Assembly: GCF_004300825.1 (NCBI RefSeq)
Contig: NZ_CP036250.1
Span: 2,987,001 to 3,051,000 of the forward strand
Direction of reading: 5' to 3'
From: Egicoccus halophilus
Lineage (GTDB): Bacteria; Actinomycetota; Nitriliruptoria; Nitriliruptorales; Nitriliruptoraceae
Length of the DNA: 64,000 nt
Positions within the stretch are counted from its first letter, which is position 1; every line of letters starts with the position of its first letter. The position numbers were made by a program, and so were the translations under genes. Positions 1 through 9,629 of this stretch are shown in pieces. Under the pieces are notes generated by a model that had not been told where the DNA came from, made no database searches, and saw only the letters and a list, made by a program, of their open reading frames with translations.

Positions 1-2
1 CC

Positions 3-223
3 GGCGGGGACGGTGAGTCGACCGGTCATGCCTCGGGCCGTCGGATCGTGGACCTGCAGCGCACGAACACCGCGACGACTACACCGACGACGACCTCGCA
101 CACATGCGCAAGGTCGTCGGCTACGTCAACCGACACACCGCGCAACGTCCGTCGGGCGACGTCGAGGACAGCAAGTGGCGCTACTCGCTGATGAACTGGG
201 GCCACGACCCGCTCGAGGAGTGA
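3..223 (+). pseudogene. DUF3140-type protein, 3' part, frameshifted
   Basis: Only the C-terminal part lies in the window. Frame 3 gives an opening with the motif STGHASGRRIVDL. Frame 2 gives the continuation with TDDDLAHMRKVVGYVNRH and the terminal SLMNWGHDPL before the stop at 221. The two halves together match the C-terminal half of DUF3140 proteins (small actinobacterial proteins of unknown function), but they lie in different frames. One missing base near 66-76 would restore a single frame. It is therefore either a broken gene or a sequencing error; it is one of five lesions of the same sign in the first 6.5 kb. Family recognition is from memory of conserved motifs. Confidence 0.7.
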
Positions 224-307
224 CCCGGACGGCAGGACCGTGGCGTCGTCCACAGCTCCGGGAACGCTCGATCTGGCGGTGTCCCACCCCGGTGCGACAC
301 TGGGGTC

Positions 308-1952
308 ATGCTGCTGATCGAGGCGTGTGCGGACCTGGTGGCCGAACCGGCCACCTGCTACGACCCTGCCCCACCTCGCCAGCGCGAGGCACCGGCGACC
401 GGCCCGACGTCCGACCCGGCCGACACGGTGTCCGACCCGGCCGGCACGGTGTCCGCCGGTGGGGTGGCTCTGAACTCTCCGGTGTTGGCCGAGGCGCCGC
501 TGTTGGGGCAGCTGCTGGCCACGCTCCGGCAGGTCGACCGGCTGATCGCCGACGCGATCGACACCATCGTGGAGTTGCAGGACACCGAGCTGGCCGAAAC
601 GGTCACCGGCGTCCCGCTCGAGCAGTGGCTGCTCATCGTGGCCCGCCGCACGGGCACCGACCGGCGCATGCTGCTCACCACCGCCGACGTCTGCCGCCGC
701 CTGCCCGCCCTCCGACACGCCTCACCGCCGGACGGATCTCCTGGAGCCAGACCCGCACCCTGGTCCTGCAGCTCCACCGGCTCCCCCGCCGGCTCGACCA
801 CCAGTTGGACGCCGCGGTCGAGCAGGCCATCGATCGGGCCGAGACCGCCGACCCCGACAACCTCGCCACCCTGACCGGCTGGGTCGTCACCGACCTCACC
901 ACCACCGACCAGCCCGACGACCCCCGGACGGCGGACCGGCCGAATACCTGGCGCTGCAACCGAGGCTGGACGGCACCGGCGGCCGGTTCCACGGCGAAGC
1001 CGGCCCCGAAACCTTCGCCCGCCTCGAAGCCGCCTGCGACCCCGGCCCGGTCGGCGGTCCGACCCGGACCCGCTTCGGTGCCAGCCCCGACCCCGACCGG
1101 CTGACCGGCAGCATCGCCGAACGCGGCCGACGCCGGCTGCACACCCTGCTCGACCGGCTCGAACAGACCGCCTGCACCACCTGCACCACCACCGACCAGG
1201 ACGGCGGCAGCAGCGGAGGTCGCGTTGGGAGGCGGCGGCTCCCGCCGGTGCGGCTGCTGCTGCGTGCCGAACTCGACACCCTGTGCGACCGCCGACAGAC
1301 CCCGGCACAACTGTTGACCCGGCTCGCCGGTGGGCGCATGACCCTCACCGCCACCGCCGCACGCCGGCTGATCGACGAACGCGGCGCAGAGCTGCGCACC
1401 ATCGTCCTCGACACCACCGGCAACGTCGTCGGCGTCGGACGCCGTACCCGGATCCCGCCCGGCTGGCTCACCGACGCCGTCCTCGCGGTCCACGACACCT
1501 GCACCGAACCCGGCTGCAACATCGCCGCCACCGCCTGCGACCTCGACCACGCCACCCCCTGGCACCCCACCCGACCCGACCACCCGCCCGGGACCACCGA
1601 CATCGACAACCTCGCCCCGCTGTGCCGCACCGCCAACCGCACCAAGGAACCCGACGGCTGGAGCGCCACCCAGACCCCCGACGGCACCCGCCGCTGGCAC
1701 CACCCCCGCACCCGCCTCACCATCGACACCCTCCCCGCCACCACCCGCCTGCGCGTCCCGCCACCAGATGACCTGACACTGGCCGACCCGGCACCACACG
1801 ACCGCAGCACGGCCGCCCCCGACGGCCACGACCCACCGACGTCACCGCCCCTCGTCGGCTCGACCCGGCTCGTCCACCCCGGCGAACAACCCGACCAACC
1901 CGCCCGCAGTGACCCTGCGCCGACCGGCAGTGACCCGCCCCTGCCCTTCTGA
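308..1952 (+). pseudogene. DUF222 / HNH endonuclease (13E12-type), two frameshifts
   Basis: Reading in three successive frames reconstructs a complete DUF222-HNH protein. It starts at ATG 308 in frame 2 and runs to about 720, where the helical DUF222 segment (DRLIADAIDTIVELQ) breaks. It continues in frame 1 (AGRISWSQTRTLVLQLHRLP) to about 925, then in frame 3 (AEYLALQPRLDG) to the stop at 1952. The HNH core CDLDHATPW...NLAPLCR lies near 1535-1630. Both shifts are repaired by adding one C: at the CC at 720-721 and in the five-C run at 921-925. These proteins occur in many copies in actinobacterial genomes and are often suspected of mobility; their biological role is not settled. The lesions could be real decay or homopolymer undercalls. 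Confidence 0.85.
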
Positions 1953-2165
1953 CACCGCCCCAGTGGCACCCACCCTCCCCGCCTCTTCCCGGACCGCAGC
2001 ACCACTTCGACGCCCATCACGCACGCCTCGCCGAGGCGTCGCCGTGGTGGGCCGGACCTGCGCCGCTATCCGGACGGGACGAGGTCGGCCTTGCCGACAC
2101 CACGAGTCGGTCGGGGGGCGTCGAGGCGCACGCAACCCCAGCGCCGTCGGGGACGTCACACCGGT

Positions 2166-2701
2166 GTGGAGTTCCCGAGCAGCGCCCCGGCGAGACATCG
2201 GGTGGCCGCGATCGCCGTCGTCGCGGCCGCGGCCACGGCACTCGGAACCTGGCTCGCGCTGCAGCCCGTCGAGCCCTGCCTGCTGCTGATGTCCCTGCCT
2301 CCGCAGGGAGCCTGCCGGTCGCACCTCGGAGCGACGACGCCCCTGGGACCGGGCGCGTCGGGGCTCACCGTCGCCGCGTTCACCGGGGTCACCGTCGGCA
2401 CGTGCACGTGGCTCGCCGGCCTCGGCCCTCCGTGGCGAGCCCGAGCGCTCCTGGGCGCGATCGTCGTCGTCGCCGTAGGCACCCTCGCGCTCCCGGTGGC
2501 GTGCGAGTGGGTGATCGCCGGTGAACGGATGCACCGGACGCCGTCAGCCAGCGCTGCCGGAGCGTCTCCGGCGTCGCGACCACCTCGAGCCCGGCGGTCG
2601 CGGCCGCGTGGGCTGCTGCCGCCGGCGCGGTCACGGTCGCGGTCGCCTGGTTCCTCAGCCACCTGTGGGCGCGCACGCGACGATCTCCGAGGTGGCGCTG
2701 A
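2166..2701 (+). pseudogene. Small predicted membrane protein, one frameshift
   Basis: I do not recognise the family. From GTG 2166 (start uncertain, no clear ribosome binding site) frame 3 encodes hydrophobic segments at about 2200-2260, 2355-2430 and 2455-2515. After codon 2520 the frame degenerates to Arg/Pro-rich sequence. Frame 2 meanwhile opens a plausible continuation (TDAPDAVSQRC...) with a fourth hydrophobic segment (AAAGAVTVAVAWFLSHLWA) and a basic tail ending at the TGA at 2699-2701. One missing base near 2523 would join them into a roughly 178-residue four-helix membrane protein. The repair is inferred from the topology pattern, not from a homologue. Confidence 0.4.
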
Positions 2702-2881
2702 GCGCCGCGCTACGCAGGCCGGGAGACCGGGAGGCAGCCGACCGTCTCGCGCGCCGCCCTGGGCGACAGCGACACCCGACGGCGAGACCCGACGTCCGAC
2801 ACCGACGTCCGACACCGACCCGACGAGGCGGACCGCACCCGCCTCCGTTTCGCCTGCACGCGGTCTCCCGCCCGCTCCCGC

Positions 2882-4144
2882 TCACGACCGCTCGTCGGAC
2901 GCGGTGAGCTCGTCGAGTTCTCGGCGGGCGGCGGCGAGGTCGTCCTCGTAGTCGGCGAGATCCGTACGCGCGGCCTCGACCTCGGCATGGGCCGCCTCGG
3001 CCTGCGTCCGCAGCTCGTCCGCTCGCTCCTGCGCCCGCTGCACGCGGTCGCGTTGCTGGTCGAGCGCCACCTCGAACGCGTCGATCCGGCGCTGCAGGCG
3101 CCGTCGCCGGGCGGCCTGACGCGCTTCGTCGTCGGCCGCGCGTGCTGCGTCCTCGGCCCGGCGTCGTTCCTCCTCGACCCGGCGGGCCTCGTCCTGCCGG
3201 CGCTGTGCCTCCGCGGCCGCCGAACGGGCCTCCTCCTCGGCCTGACGTTGCTGCTCCTCGACCCGGCGGGCCTCGTCCTGCCGGCGCTGTGCCTCCGCGG
3301 CCACCGAACGGGCCTCCTCCTCCTCTCGACGCGCGGCCTCCTCCCGACGCTGCTGCTCCTCGGCCGTGCGGTCCTCCTCGAGCTCGCGTTCGCGCTTGGC
3401 CGCGGCGCGGCGGGCGTCCTCGGCCGCGTCGGCCACCGCCTGTGCGGCTGCTGCGGCCTCGGCGGCGTCGGCCAGGCCGTCGGCGGTCTCCTCGAGCGGG
3501 TCCCGCACGCCCGCCTCGTCCCTGTCCCGGGCCGTGACGTCACCGACCGCCTCGTCGGCATCGGCGCCGGCATCGGTGTCGGCATCGGTGTCGGTGTCGG
3601 GCGCCGGTGGGTCCGGCAGCGCGGCGAGGCCGAATCCCAGGCCACCGAAGCCGAGGCCGTCGAACCCGGGGCCCGGCAGCACGGTCGAGAAGATGCCCCG
3701 CCGGAGCAGGTCATGCCGTTCCGGGTCGACCGCGGCGGCGAACAGGGTCTGCTCGACCTCGTCGAGGTGGGCGTCGGGTCTGGTCCCGGCCGCGGCCAGC
3801 AGCTCGGCGGCCCGCTCCCGCAACTCCCCCACGAGCTCACGGACGCGGCGGTTCGCCTCGCGCAGCCCCTGCGCGCCGCGTCCGCTCGCGGCCCGGTGCT
3901 GTGCCGAGCGCAGTTCCTCGGCCGCGTCCAGCAGGTGCTCGACCTCGTCGGGTGCCGCGCGCACGAGCTGGTCGACGGCCCACGCCGGCACGGTCGGCTT
4001 GCGGTGCTGCTTGAGGGCGGCCGCCTCCTGCTTGTACCCCTCCGCCCGCAGCGCCTTCACCCGCCGATCCCGCTCGGCGGTGAAGGCGTCCAGGGCGAGA
4101 CCGTGGATCGCGTCGACGTGCGACGCGAGCACCTGCTCGTCCAT
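2882..4144 (-). CDS. Coiled-coil protein encoded next to Ku
   Basis: 420 residues, cytoplasmic. The N-terminal 60 residues carry the pattern [16 protein letters not shown]...[13 protein letters not shown], which recurs in actinobacterial proteins of unknown function. About residues 60-160 are helical with repeated [10 protein letters not shown]-type heptads. A Gly/Asp-rich linker with tandem DTDAD-like steps covers about 165-215. Residues 215-410 form a long charged coiled coil rich in EEARR and [12 protein letters not shown] repeats, with a partly duplicated block. The start lies 15 bp after the stop of the Ku gene on the same strand, so the two are probably co-transcribed. A structural or scaffolding role in end joining is only suggested by context. 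Confidence 0.7.
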   Translation of the reverse strand: MDEQVLASHVDAIHGLALDAFTAERDRRVKALRAEGYKQEAAALKQHRKPTVPAWAVDQLVRAAPDEVEHLLDAAEELRSAQHRAASGRGAQGLREANRRVRELVGELRERAAELLAAAGTRPDAHLDEVEQTLFAAAVDPERHDLLRRGIFSTVLPGPGFDGLGFGGLGFGLAALPDPPAPDTDTDADTDAGADADEAVGDVTARDRDEAGVRDPLEETADGLADAAEAAAAAQAVADAAEDARRAAAKRERELEEDRTAEEQQRREEAARREEEEARSVAAEAQRRQDEARRVEEQQRQAEEEARSAAAEAQRRQDEARRVEEERRRAEDAARAADDEARQAARRRRLQRRIDAFEVALDQQRDRVQRAQERADELRTQAEAAHAEVEAARTDLADYEDDLAAARRELDELTASDERS

Positions 4145-4159
4145 GGGACCGTCCCGGCG

Positions 4160-5116
4160 TCAGCTGGCCTTGGAGGAGGCGTCCGACGTGCCCAGGGCCT
4201 CGACGAGCTCCTCCTTGCTCATCGACGAGCGACCCGGCAGGTCGCGTTCCTGCGCCAGGTCGTAGAGCTCGTCCTTGGTCATGGCACCGTAGTCGCGGCC
4301 CCGGGAGCTGCCCGTGCCCTCGCCGCCCCGGTCCCGCTTGGCCGACTCCAGACTCTGTTCGAGCGCCGCCATCAGGTCGATGACGCCGCCGGTGTCCCGC
4401 TCGGGTGGCGTGACCTCGAGTTCCTGCCCCTCGGCCTTCGCCTCGAGGAAGCTGGTCACCCGCTGCTGGTACTCGTCGTGGTAGCGCTCCGGGTCGAAGT
4501 CGGTGACCAGCGAGTCGATGAGCTGCTCGGCCATGGCGAGTTCCCGAGGTGCCACCTCGACCTGTTCGAGCGTGTCGGTCGCCTCGAGGTCGGCGGGATC
4601 GGCGACCTCGTCGGCGTAGTGCATCGTCGAGAGCACCAACAGTCCGTCCCGGGCACGCACGGCGGCGAGGTACTCCTTGTTGCGCATCACGAACCGGGCG
4701 ACGGCCACCTTGCCGGCCTGTTCCATGGCCTCGGCGAGCAGCTTGTAGGGCTTGGCGGCCGCGTCGCCCGACGGCATCAGGTAGTAGGCGCGGTCGTAGT
4801 AGACCGGGTCGATCTGCTGGAGCTCGACGAAGTCCTCGATGTCGATCAGGCGGGAGGCCTCGGGGTCGAGCTCGTCGAGCTCGTCGGGGTCGACCACCAC
4901 GTACTGGCCGTCGGCGACCTCGTAGCCCTTGACGATGTCGCCGTAGGCGACCTCGTCGCCGGTGGTCTCGTCGACCCGCTTGTTGCGCACCCGGTTGCCC
5001 GTGTCCTTGTGCAGCTGGGTGAAGCGCACCGAGTGCGTGCGCACGGCCGTGAACAGTTGGACCGGCACGCTCACCAGCCCGAAACTGATGGAGCCGCTCC
5101 ACGTCGGTCGTGCCAT
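4160..5116 (-). CDS. ku: Non-homologous end joining protein Ku
   Basis: 318 residues. Bacterial Ku forms a homodimeric ring that binds DNA double-strand ends and recruits LigD. The Ku core begins at once with [19 protein letters not shown] and includes the conserved [13 protein letters not shown] and [11 protein letters not shown] segments; the beta-barrel/bridge extends to about residue 255. The C-terminal 40 residues ([20 protein letters not shown]...) resemble a SAP/Rho-N type DNA-binding helix pair, an extension seen in some actinobacterial Ku proteins. I chose ATG 5116 over an upstream ATG at 5170 because GAGAGGTGG lies just before it and the family starts here. A LigD polymerase-domain gene lies 12 kb away (17198-18217). 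Confidence 0.95.
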   Translation of the reverse strand: MARPTWSGSISFGLVSVPVQLFTAVRTHSVRFTQLHKDTGNRVRNKRVDETTGDEVAYGDIVKGYEVADGQYVVVDPDELDELDPEASRLIDIEDFVELQQIDPVYYDRAYYLMPSGDAAAKPYKLLAEAMEQAGKVAVARFVMRNKEYLAAVRARDGLLVLSTMHYADEVADPADLEATDTLEQVEVAPRELAMAEQLIDSLVTDFDPERYHDEYQQRVTSFLEAKAEGQELEVTPPERDTGGVIDLMAALEQSLESAKRDRGGEGTGSSRGRDYGAMTKDELYDLAQERDLPGRSSMSKEELVEALGTSDASSKAS

Positions 5117-5251
5117 GTCGCCACCTCTCGTGCGCAGGTACTCAGCGTGCCAGTCGCCGGCGCACGACATTTCCCTCGACGAGACCGGACGGCGGCTGGC
5201 CGTCGTGCCATGATCCTCGGGTGCTCACCGAACGTCGAGAGGGGTGCGCGC

Positions 5252-6256
5252 ATGTCCACACTCACCGTCCTGCCGGAGGACGCCGTCGCCGCGTTCGAGC
5301 CGTTCCGACGGGAGCTGACCGGCTACTGCTACCGGATGCTCGGCTCGGGCGCCGACGCCGACGACGCGGTCCAGGAGACCCTCGTCCGCGCCTGGCGCGC
5401 CTACGACCGCTTCGAGGGGCGGGCGTCGGTGCGGACCTGGCTGTACCGGATCGCCACCAACGTCTGCCTGGACCAGGTGCGCGGCCGCAAGCGGCGGGCC
5501 CGGCCCATGGACCTCGGGCCGTCCACGACCGTGGCCGCCGCCGAGTTGATCGAGCGCGACGCGGCCACCTGGGTCGAGCCGGTGCCCGACGGCGCCGTGC
5601 TGCCTACGGCCGGCGACCCGGCGGAGCTCGCCGTCGCCCGCGAGACGGTCCGCCTCGCGTTCGTGGCGGCGCTGCAGCACCTGCCGCCGCGACAGCGGGC
5701 GGTGCTGCTGCTGCGCGAGGTGTTGCAGTGGCACGCCGACGAGGTCGCGCAACTGCTCGACACGACCGTCGCGTCGGTGAACTCGGCGTTGCAGCGGGCG
5801 CGGGCGACGCTGGCGAACCGGACCCCTGCCGAGACCGACCCGCTGCGTCCGGACGACCCGGCACAGCGGGAGCTGCTGGCGCGCTACGTGGACGCCTTCG
5901 AGCGCTACGACATGGACGCCCTGGCCGCGCTGCTGCGCGAGGACGCGATCCAGAACATGCCACCCTACGACCTGTGGCTGCAGGGCCGGGACCAACTGGT
6001 GGCGTGGATGGTCAGTCCGGGACCGGACGAGTGCCGCGGCTCACGGCTGCTGGCCGTCGAGGCCAACGGCATGCCGGCCTTCGCTCAGTACCGACCGGAT
6101 CCCGGCGGCGGCCACCGTGCCTGGGCGTTGCAGGTGCTCGAGATCGTCGACGGGCGGATCCTGGCCTTCAACAGCTTCCTCGACGTCGAGCGCCTGTTCC
6201 CGCGGTTCGGCCTCCCCCTGCTACGAAACTTTGGGGCAGTACACCGCGGTCTATGA
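5252..6256 (+). CDS. ECF sigma factor with C-terminal SnoaL-like domain (SigG/TIGR02960-like)
   Basis: 334 residues. Sigma region 2 spans about residues 15-85 ([40 protein letters not shown]) and region 4 about 125-185 ([26 protein letters not shown]). A SnoaL-like alpha/beta domain spans about 200-325 and is thought to replace an anti-sigma factor in regulating such sigma factors. No anti-sigma gene is adjacent. The start ATG follows GAGAGGGG. The last about ten codons (after FPRFGLP) change to low-GC sequence and end differently from the usual family C-terminus, because a low-GC insert begins at about 6220. The core folds appear complete, so function is probably retained. Confidence 0.9.
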   Translation: MSTLTVLPEDAVAAFEPFRRELTGYCYRMLGSGADADDAVQETLVRAWRAYDRFEGRASVRTWLYRIATNVCLDQVRGRKRRARPMDLGPSTTVAAAELIERDAATWVEPVPDGAVLPTAGDPAELAVARETVRLAFVAALQHLPPRQRAVLLLREVLQWHADEVAQLLDTTVASVNSALQRARATLANRTPAETDPLRPDDPAQRELLARYVDAFERYDMDALAALLREDAIQNMPPYDLWLQGRDQLVAWMVSPGPDECRGSRLLAVEANGMPAFAQYRPDPGGGHRAWALQVLEIVDGRILAFNSFLDVERLFPRFGLPLLRNFGAVHRGL

Positions 6257-6965
6257 TCTAGAACTTGCAGGCTACTCATCTCCTCGGTTTAGGATCATGC
6301 ACTACGACGAATAATTCGGACGAGGGAGATTTCGCTGCCTCACTTCGCCGTTGCCCATCGCGAGATCGCCCGACGCCTACTGCCCCCTCAAGATCGGCCG
6401 AAGCCTTGATGAGCGACCAGGATCCGTTCGGGCACACTCCGGTTCAGCGATCCACCGAGAATCGGCCGGTGGCCCAGGTGCTGTCGTAGTGGCTGCTGCG
6501 ATAGTTGCCATGGTCGTTGGATGTGCGGGCGGGAGTGGGGAGGACGCCGGAAGCGGCGACGCGCTCGATAATCAGGCTGGTGGCGAGTCCGAGTCCTCCC
6601 AGGTGGCAGAAGTTTCGTTTCAGGGTCCTTTGAGAAAGGATGGAGACCTATGGGTCGTAGATGCGGAGCCGAATGACATTATTGCGGCACCAGGGGGCAC
6701 GATCGCAATGCCGGAAGATTCGGAGTCAGTGACTTACACCACTAGGGTCGGCACGGACTGCCGGACTTCGAATGATCGAAGCCTGTTCTTGGAGACGCAT
6801 CGCGGAGACGTGGTGGTGATCAGCTCCACTGGAGATCAGTATGACATCGTCGACACGAATCCTCTGAAGTTGCTCGGATCATGGAACGCCAGTAGCCGGG
6901 AGTGCGTGCAGGGCGAAGGGGATTCGTAGCAGCTATGGCGAAGGTGCTGATGCGGTTTCGTTAGC
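6220..6965. mobile_element. Low-GC insert between sigma and STAS genes, possible terminal inverted repeats
   Basis: Base composition drops sharply at about 6220 and returns to the background at about 6965. Both edges coincide with aberrant 3' ends of the flanking genes: the sigma factor's last codons and the STAS protein's last codons are low-GC. The left edge reads GCTACGAAAC (6220-6229). The right edge reads GTTTCGTTAGC (6955-6965), whose complement GCTAACGAAAC matches the left with one extra base. No transposase is present; the only gene is a lipoprotein-like cargo (6409-6929). It could be a non-autonomous element, an IS remnant, or simply a horizontally acquired fragment. The inverted repeat is short and may be chance. 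Confidence 0.4.
6409..6929 (+). pseudogene. Putative lipoprotein with N-terminal frameshift
   Basis: From ATG 6409, frame 1 encodes a polar N-terminus (MSDQDPFGHTP) and stops at the TAG at 6487-6489. Frame 3 continues immediately with a hydrophobic signal segment (VVAAAIVAMVVGC) ending in a lipobox-like VVGC. A Gly/Ser/Glu-rich linker and an about 115-residue domain without recognisable homology follow. One missing base near 6487 would fuse these into a normal lipoprotein of about 173 residues. Two cysteines in the distal part (TDCRTSN, RECVQ) could pair. Codon use is clearly less GC-biased than in the neighbours, consistent with transfer. Function unknown. Confidence 0.45.
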
Positions 6966-7374
6966 TACTGAAGCGGTTTGTCGAGGCGGTCGGACGAGAT
7001 CGCGCTTCTCCACCGATGAGGGGTCCCGGTTGGACGTCTGCCGACGACCGGGTCCCGGGTGCCTCGCCCGGCAGGACGTCGGTGAGCCCGAACAGGAGCA
7101 GCAGCTCGTGCAGGGGCGGCCCGACCCCACGCAACCGCACCGTGCGGCCGAGACGCCTCGCCGTCAGCAGGACGCGGGCGAGCGCGTCGACGGTGGCCGC
7201 GTCCGGTGCCCCCACGGCAGAGACGTCGAGAACGACGACGGCGGCCTCGTCGGCGAGCATGAGTCGTCGCGCCCCCACGCACCAGCCGGGCCGCGCGTCG
7301 GCGTCCAGGACGACCACCAGGGTTCGCTCCCCCGGACCCGCCGCAGGCGGTTCGTCGGTGCGGTCTGCCCCCAC
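6961..7374 (-). CDS. STAS-domain protein (anti-anti-sigma-like)
   Basis: 137 residues from a GTG start. The central part (about residues 15-105) shows the STAS pattern: a beta strand (TLVVVLDAD), then VVVLDVSAVGAPDAATVDAL with the Asp-Ser position typical of the phosphorylatable site, then a helix and the closing strand TVRLRGVGPPL before HELLLLFGLTDVLP. Such proteins act in partner-switching control of sigma factors by binding anti-sigma kinases, but no kinase or RsbT-like gene is adjacent. The last residues (TNRFSS and stop) lie in the edge of the low-GC insert, so the native C-terminus may have been replaced. Confidence 0.75.
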   Translation of the reverse strand: MGADRTDEPPAAGPGERTLVVVLDADARPGWCVGARRLMLADEAAVVVLDVSAVGAPDAATVDALARVLLTARRLGRTVRLRGVGPPLHELLLLFGLTDVLPGEAPGTRSSADVQPGPLIGGEARSRPTASTNRFSS

Positions 7375-7464
7375 GGCGGCTCCCGTCCACCCGACGGACC
7401 CGGTCGCAGGGGCAGACGGCGCACCGACACCGCACTCATCGGTGCGGACGCGACCGTGACGCGA

Positions 7465-8355
7465 TCAGGTGCCGGCGCTCCACAGCGTCGCCCGTCCCTC
7501 GCCGGACTCCCGCAGCGCCGACTCGAGCCCCGGAACCCGCGCGTCGAGGGCGTCGACGAGGCCGGCGCGCCTCGCCAGGGTCTCGGGCAGCGTCACCAGT
7601 TCCTCTGCCCGCGCCCCGGGGCGCGGGCCGTCGACGACGGCGAGCACCTCGAGCTGGCGAGCGACCCGCCCGTTGCCGACTGCGGCCGCGGTCACGTCGA
7701 CGTCGGTGACGTCCGTCAGCGGGACGCGCAACGTGCGGCCGCCGCCGAGTTCGACCTGCAGGCGGTCGTCGGCGACCGTCACCGCGCGGGGGTCGTCGTC
7801 GGGGTGTCCGAGCGCGACGGGCACGTCGGCCGGTACCAGGACGTCGAGGAGCAGCTCCGTCGGCAGCTCCGACGGCGCGAGCTCACGGCTCCCACGTCCC
7901 GTCCGGTCACGGTCGCCGGCGGTCACGTAGACGAGCACCGGCCCACGGGTGGCCTGCGCGCGGCGGACCTCGACGACATCCTCCCAGGCGAGCTCGCGGC
8001 CGAGGGCCGAGCCGCGGATCCCGTGTCGGTCGACCTCCACGAGTGCCCGCAGCACCCCGGTCAGCTGCCGTAGCCCCCGCCAGCCGTGGAACAGCAGCAG
8101 CGCGGCCGCGACGGCCAGCACGACCGGTCGGGCGACCGGCAGCGCGACCCACGCCGCGACGAGCAGTCCGGCTTCGATCATCACCACCGGCGTGGCCCAC
8201 AGGGCCTGCAGCGACAGCCGCCGCCAGGTGCCACGGATGCGGACGGTGTCGTCGCCGGTGTGGTCCAGGCGCACCTCGACGTCGCCGCCCACCCGGTTGA
8301 AGCGACCGGAGGGGGTCTGCGTCGGGTGCCAGGTGGTGGCGGTGGACGTGGGCAT
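7465..8355 (-). CDS. PH-like membrane protein
   Basis: 296 residues, no precise function. An N-terminal soluble stretch of about 60 residues is followed by two membrane segments (about 53-70, ALWATPVVMIEAGLLVAAWV, and 77-92, PVVLAVAAALLLF). A beta-rich cytoplasmic part begins with ALVEVDRHGIRGSALGRELAWEDVVEVR, which is the layout of bacterial PH (bPH) domain proteins. The long C-terminus repeats a similar beta pattern (VTVADDRLQVELGGGRTLRVPLTDVTDVD), so there may be two PH-like units. ATG 8355 is used. The gene stands between the STAS gene and a class V aminotransferase, all on the minus strand. Confidence 0.65.
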   Translation of the reverse strand: MPTSTATTWHPTQTPSGRFNRVGGDVEVRLDHTGDDTVRIRGTWRRLSLQALWATPVVMIEAGLLVAAWVALPVARPVVLAVAAALLLFHGWRGLRQLTGVLRALVEVDRHGIRGSALGRELAWEDVVEVRRAQATRGPVLVYVTAGDRDRTGRGSRELAPSELPTELLLDVLVPADVPVALGHPDDDPRAVTVADDRLQVELGGGRTLRVPLTDVTDVDVTAAAVGNGRVARQLEVLAVVDGPRPGARAEELVTLPETLARRAGLVDALDARVPGLESALRESGEGRATLWSAGT

Positions 8356-8426
8356 GGACCAACCTCTGCGACGACCTGCCGGACCTGCCAGGGTATCGCG
8401 CACCTGCCGGGTCCCTCCGTCGGAGG

Positions 8427-9512
8427 TCAGGGCGCGAGGTGGCCGTCGAGGACCGCTGCGGCCAGGTCGGTGTCCGCAGCGCTGGTCGAGACGTGGAAGG
8501 CCAGGCGAAGGCGTCCGGCCCGGGTCGCCGCCCGGATCCCGGCGTCGGCCAGCAGTCCGGGAACGGCGCCGTCGGCACGCGCCGAGACGATCGCCGAGCC
8601 GGCGAACGGCAGCCCCACCGCGGCACAGAACCGGGCAGCCTGGGCGCAGGCATGGTGGTGCAGGGCCTGGGTCCCGACCTCGAGCAACAGTTCGAGCGAC
8701 GCCGCCTGGCCGACCCACGACTGCCATGCCGGCGAGACGTCGAACCGTCGCGCGTCGGTGGCCAGCCGCAGCGGGCCGCCGTAGATGCTCGACCACCGGT
8801 CCTCCCCGGCGTACCAGCTCGCCGCGACCGGCAGCAGCTGGTCGACGTGATCGGGACCGATGGTGAAGAACGCCGTGCCGCGGGGGGCGAGCAGCCACTT
8901 GTAACCGCCACCGGTCGTGTAGGTGAACCGACCGGCGTCGACCGGCAGCCAGCCGGCCGCCTGGGTGGTGTCGACCAACGTGCGGGCGCCGACCGCATCG
9001 CAGGCGGCCACCAGGTCGTCGAGGTCGGTCAGCCGCCCGTCGGCGGACTGCACGGCCGAGACGGCCACCAGCCCGGTCGACGCGGTGACGGCCTCCGCGA
9101 GCCGTTCGAGCGGCGCCTCGCGGACGGTGACGCCGCGGGCCTGCTGGGCCAGCAGGGGGAACAGCACGCTGGTGAAGTCGTCGGTGGCGGTCAGCACCTC
9201 GCTGCCCGGCGGCAGGGAGGCGGCCACGAGTCCGACGAACGCCGACACCTGTGAGCCGACCGCGACATGGGCGGGTTCGACGCCGACCAGCCGGGCGTAG
9301 TCGCGGCGGCTCGCCTCGACGACGGCGTCGAAGGCGGCCGCGTCGGTCACACCGCGGCGCCACTCGTCGAGGGTGCGCTCGAGTGCCTGGACGGTCCGAC
9401 GCGGCGGCAGACCGAGCGTGGCACTGTCGAGGTGGACGACCTCGGCGTCGAACTCCGCCCGCGCGGTCGCGAGCCGCCGCTCCGCGAGCTCGTCGGTCGT
9501 CGACGTCGCCAC
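8427..9512 (-). CDS. Class V aminotransferase-fold PLP enzyme
   Basis: 361 residues, cytoplasmic. It has the class V fold of cysteine desulfurases, kynureninases and isopenicillin-N epimerase-like enzymes. The PLP Schiff-base lysine is in TTGGGYKWLLAPRGTAF and the cofactor Asp in ARTLVDTTQAAGWLPVD. The substrate cannot be assigned; the short, epimerase/kynureninase-like architecture with no added domains is common in actinobacteria. GTG 9512 is chosen because GGAAGGGAAC lies directly upstream; reading from 9554 would add 14 residues without a ribosome binding site. The neighbouring NUDIX gene is divergent. Confidence 0.85.
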   Translation of the reverse strand: MATSTTDELAERRLATARAEFDAEVVHLDSATLGLPPRRTVQALERTLDEWRRGVTDAAAFDAVVEASRRDYARLVGVEPAHVAVGSQVSAFVGLVAASLPPGSEVLTATDDFTSVLFPLLAQQARGVTVREAPLERLAEAVTASTGLVAVSAVQSADGRLTDLDDLVAACDAVGARTLVDTTQAAGWLPVDAGRFTYTTGGGYKWLLAPRGTAFFTIGPDHVDQLLPVAASWYAGEDRWSSIYGGPLRLATDARRFDVSPAWQSWVGQAASLELLLEVGTQALHHHACAQAARFCAAVGLPFAGSAIVSARADGAVPGLLADAGIRAATRAGRLRLAFHVSTSAADTDLAAAVLDGHLAP

Positions 9513-9629
9513 CGCGTTCCCTTCCACGAGTGTTCGCCACCGTAGTCGCCCCACGCCCGTGCGAGCCGGCGCCGCCGTCGGGCGCGTCGGGACGCCACGC
9601 TACGGTGCGGACGAGAAGGAGGAGCCGGT

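Noticed and set aside
308-1952. The DUF222/HNH gene as an insertion sequence or homing element
   Set aside because: No inverted repeats, target duplication or intron/intein boundary visible; such genes are common stand-alone paralogues in actinobacteria.
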